Of a stretch of DNA of 35,729 nt, positions 33,529-35,729 are shown in pieces (the first letter of the stretch is position 1; each line of letters opens with the position of its first letter). Made by a program: the position numbers and the translations under genes. The notes below the pieces were generated by a model. The model saw only the letters and a program-made list of their open reading frames with translations, ran no database searches and was not told the origin of the DNA. The stretch lies in assembly GCA_023146365.1 (NCBI GenBank), contig JAGLCE010000107.1, positions 1 to 35,729 on the forward strand. The letters run 5' to 3'. Source of the DNA: Endozoicomonadaceae bacterium (GTDB lineage: Bacteria; Pseudomonadota; Gammaproteobacteria; Pseudomonadales; Endozoicomonadaceae).

Positions 33529-35484
33529 TTAAAATCTATATATCTTAGCAGTTTTATCTTTACCGATTGCTGTAATGTAATGTTTATTGGAGATGAAGCC
33601 GACACCCATCACCTCGGCGTCAGAACACTTGAAAATGGTTTTGTTTTGCCATTTCTTACCAATACATTCCCAGAGATGGACGACGCCATCTTTATTAACT
33701 ACCATAAATTGCTTTCCGTCGGGGCTGAAACTGGCATTGATAGCATACCCCCCCGTTAAATGATCAGACTTAATGACCGCTTTTTCTTTCCACTCCTCAT
33801 CAGTAAGCTCCCAGATGTGGGCGGTCTTATCCTCACTGATTGTTACAAGGTGCTTTCCGTCGGAGGTGAATTGGGCACTGTCCACTTGTTTAGCATGCTT
33901 AATAACCACTTTTTCTTGCCACTCTTCACCAGCATGCGCCCAGATCCTAGCGGTGTTATCGTCACAGACTGTTACAAGGTGCTTGTCATCGAAGCTGAAG
34001 CTGGAATGCTCCATATTGTCAGGATGCTGAATGCTGGTTTTTTCCTTCCATTCGCTCTTATCAAGCTCCCAGATTTTAACAGAATTGTCCTGAACACAGG
34101 CTATTACAACCTGCTTTCCGTCGGAGCTGAAACTGGCATGGTTTATCCAGCTCTCATTAAGCTGAATGACGAATTCTGTCTGCCATTGTCCCCCAACAAG
34201 CTTCCATATTTGGGCTGTGCGATCGTCACTGGCTGTTACAAGGCGCTTTCCGTCGAGGCTAAAATTGACACTGTTCACATGTTCAGTATGCTTAATGACC
34301 GCTTTTTTTTGCCATTCATTACCAATACGGCTCCAAATGTGGACGGTATGATCGCTAGCGAGGATTGTTACAATGTGCTTTTCATCGGAGCTAAAGCTAA
34401 CATTCTTCAGATAGCTAATATTCCTCAGATGGACAGAACGGGCAAAATGCTCAAGGGTAGCTGTTTCTTGCCATTTCTCACCAACAAGCTCACAGACGTG
34501 GGCGGTCGCATCTTCACTGCTTATTACCGCCATGTAATGTCCGCTGGGACTAAAATTGGGCTTTTTAAAATGCTTGATGGTAACTTCTTGCCATACCCCA
34601 TCAACCTCATTAACCTCATTCACCCAAACTCGACCAGTGATGGAGTTACTCAATCCCTGGCTTGCTTCACCAAACTCAAAAGCAGAATGATCGGTATTAT
34701 CACCATCATGCTCCGTAGTTTCTGTTTGCTGATCAGCATTAGCGCTTTCCACCACTGTCACTTTCCCCTTAGCGCCCAACGCACCAGCCATTCTCGTACA
34801 AACCAACTGTCCATCACACCCATTAGATCTACCTTCGTCAACCTCCGGCGCTTCACCGCCGGTACAAGGGGCAACCAAATAGACCTGCCGTCCAATTTTC
34901 TGGTCCTGCCGTAATTTCATCACCGCATCAAGATACATACATGCCAGCGTTTCATTGGTCTCTTCAGTCGAATCTATAGGCATCACTACTATTGTATCAA
35001 TATTCATTCGCTCCTCCCACTTCCCCTTCAGATGAATGACGCATGCTTCACCGTTTTTGGGTTTATTCTGTTTCATTAGAAATTCTAAATCGTGGTTGGG
35101 CAGATTTTTATTCAATGTATCAAGTGCTGTACCGCTACGTATCGTAGGCCATGATTTCAAAGAGGAGGGTATCACGAGCACATTACCCTCAGGATTGTTA
35201 ATGCCCTTCTTCAAAAGAGTCAACAACTCAGCATGTTCAGTACTGAAGTCACCACAAGCCCGCACAGATCTTGTATCAATAGAAGTATTACCAATTTTAT
35301 TTTTATCAAGACATTTATTAAGCAAAAGATCAAAACACGTCTTTTTATCAAAACAAAAATGAACTATTCGAGCCAAACACCATAGCCCTTTCCAAAAACA
35401 TGCACTTGAATAAGAAGATCTTGATTTTTCAAATAAAATCAAAGAAACCGACTCTCTTAAAGATAAACTTTTCTCAGATTCCAT
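33529..35484 (-). CDS. WD40-repeat protein with an N-terminal alpha/beta (possibly macro-like) domain
   Basis: A 651-residue protein. The start at ATG 35484 has AGGAG eight bases upstream; an ATG at 35514 would add ten residues. Residues 1-50 (KSLSLRESVSLILFEKSRSS) form a leader that also exists as a decayed copy downstream. Residues about 85-250 look like an alpha/beta domain: EGNVLVIPSSLKSW, SGTALDTLNKNL, GEACVIHLKG, IDTIVVMPIDS, LACMYLDAVMKLRQ, QVYLVAPCTGG, which is the order expected of a divergent macro fold. From about residue 300 eight WD40-type units follow, each with a hydrophobic-FS.DGK.LVT core and an IW-like end (e.g. VNFSLDGKRLVTASDDRTAQ). They could close one beta propeller. No signal peptide. 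Probably a protein-interaction scaffold; the target is unknown. Confidence 0.85.
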   Translation of the reverse strand: MESEKSLSLRESVSLILFEKSRSSYSSACFWKGLWCLARIVHFCFDKKTCFDLLLNKCLDKNKIGNTSIDTRSVRACGDFSTEHAELLTLLKKGINNPEGNVLVIPSSLKSWPTIRSGTALDTLNKNLPNHDLEFLMKQNKPKNGEACVIHLKGKWEERMNIDTIVVMPIDSTEETNETLACMYLDAVMKLRQDQKIGRQVYLVAPCTGGEAPEVDEGRSNGCDGQLVCTRMAGALGAKGKVTVVESANADQQTETTEHDGDNTDHSAFEFGEASQGLSNSITGRVWVNEVNEVDGVWQEVTIKHFKKPNFSPSGHYMAVISSEDATAHVCELVGEKWQETATLEHFARSVHLRNISYLKNVSFSSDEKHIVTILASDHTVHIWSRIGNEWQKKAVIKHTEHVNSVNFSLDGKRLVTASDDRTAQIWKLVGGQWQTEFVIQLNESWINHASFSSDGKQVVIACVQDNSVKIWELDKSEWKEKTSIQHPDNMEHSSFSFDDKHLVTVCDDNTARIWAHAGEEWQEKVVIKHAKQVDSAQFTSDGKHLVTISEDKTAHIWELTDEEWKEKAVIKSDHLTGGYAINASFSPDGKQFMVVNKDGVVHLWECIGKKWQNKTIFKCSDAEVMGVGFISNKHYITAIGKDKTAKIYRF

Positions 35485-35514
35485 CACAAAAACTCCTTTT
35501 AAAATACATAACAT

Positions 35515-35729
35515 AGATAATATAATTGAAATACACTATGTAACATAGAACCGTTAAACACTCATTACTATAAAAATACAAAATACAAAATGCAAGACAT
35601 AATTGAAACGCACTAGTATAATACTTGGGCAAAGAGATATTTAATAAGTTCAATATTATTTGAGAGCTTTGCACGCGAAAAGTGTATTCTTTGGCTAGGA
35701 GCGCCTGTCGGACTTACCACGAACCTACT
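35515..35729. other. AT-rich upstream region of the WD40 gene and right window edge
   Basis: No gene was recognised. The first part is very AT-rich and should carry the WD40 gene promoter. The last 40 bases (GGCTAGGAGCGCCTGTCGGA and onward) are suddenly GC-rich and look like the start of another element or gene outside the window. Confidence 0.35.

Noticed and set aside
33760..34914. A 384-codon open frame on the plus strand opposite the WD40 gene
   Set aside because: It is the antisense of the WD40 repeats; its apparent internal repeats mirror them. There is no SD, and the minus-strand protein is clearly the real one.
35474..35674. A 66-codon minus-strand frame overlapping the WD40 start
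   Set aside because: Aromatic and Cys-rich translation of AT-rich promoter DNA; it overlaps the real start and lacks a ribosome site.

Overview
The window looks like a chromosome segment of a marine or host-associated gammaproteobacterium. The housekeeping proteins (MenB, PutP, NqrE, NagZ, MTIP-type phosphorylase, LexA) resemble those of Vibrio, Pseudomonas and Oceanospirillales. A full menaquinone cluster, an Na+-translocating NADH:quinone reductase, a WD40-repeat protein and decayed insertion sequences together suggest an Endozoicomonas-like lineage. That placement is an inference from content and was not computed.

Layout. Positions 1-510 hold two decayed transposases: an IS4-type fragment on the minus strand running off the edge, and an IS30-type N-terminus on the plus strand with two in-frame stops. 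putP (Na+/proline symport) and rocD (ornithine aminotransferase) follow. A small unknown minus-strand gene separates them from menF-menD-menH-menB-menC-menE (about 4.3-11.55 kb). That plus-strand operon has overlapping start/stop signals throughout and encodes chorismate to 1,4-dihydroxy-2-naphthoyl-CoA. A second small unknown gene and an AT-rich, repeat-bearing intergenic region lead to a 692-residue orphan at 12.5-14.6 kb, whose residues 111-300 look like a divergent macro domain.

From 14.9 to 18.1 kb there is lexA (minus, with a perfect SOS box), a short L,D-transpeptidase, nagZ and an MTA/MTI phosphorylase, an order recalling Pseudomonas. A three-gene partner-switching module follows (response regulator-PP2C phosphatase, STAS antagonist, HATPase kinase), then nfuA. 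On the minus strand are sthA, nqrM, apbE and nqrABCDEF. nqrM and apbE supply maturation functions for the Nqr complex, and a bidirectional terminator separates nqrF from apbE. NqrB carries Pro in place of the usual Ala just before the flavinylated Thr.

The right end is accessory. It has a long gene-poor stretch, waaA (Kdo transferase), a broken YceI-like gene, a probable decayed group II intron 3' end, an 88-bp 93%-identical remnant of the next gene's 5' end, and a 651-residue protein joining an alpha/beta (possibly macro-like) N-terminal domain to about eight WD40 repeats.

Together the core genes describe quinone-linked, sodium-based respiration: Men enzymes make menaquinone, Nqr reduces quinone and exports Na+, and PutP can use that Na+ gradient. 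The two most novel items are the large AT-rich genes at 12532-14610 and 33529-35484. Both have an N-terminal half that reads like a macro fold, and both sit beside repeats or mobile-element debris.
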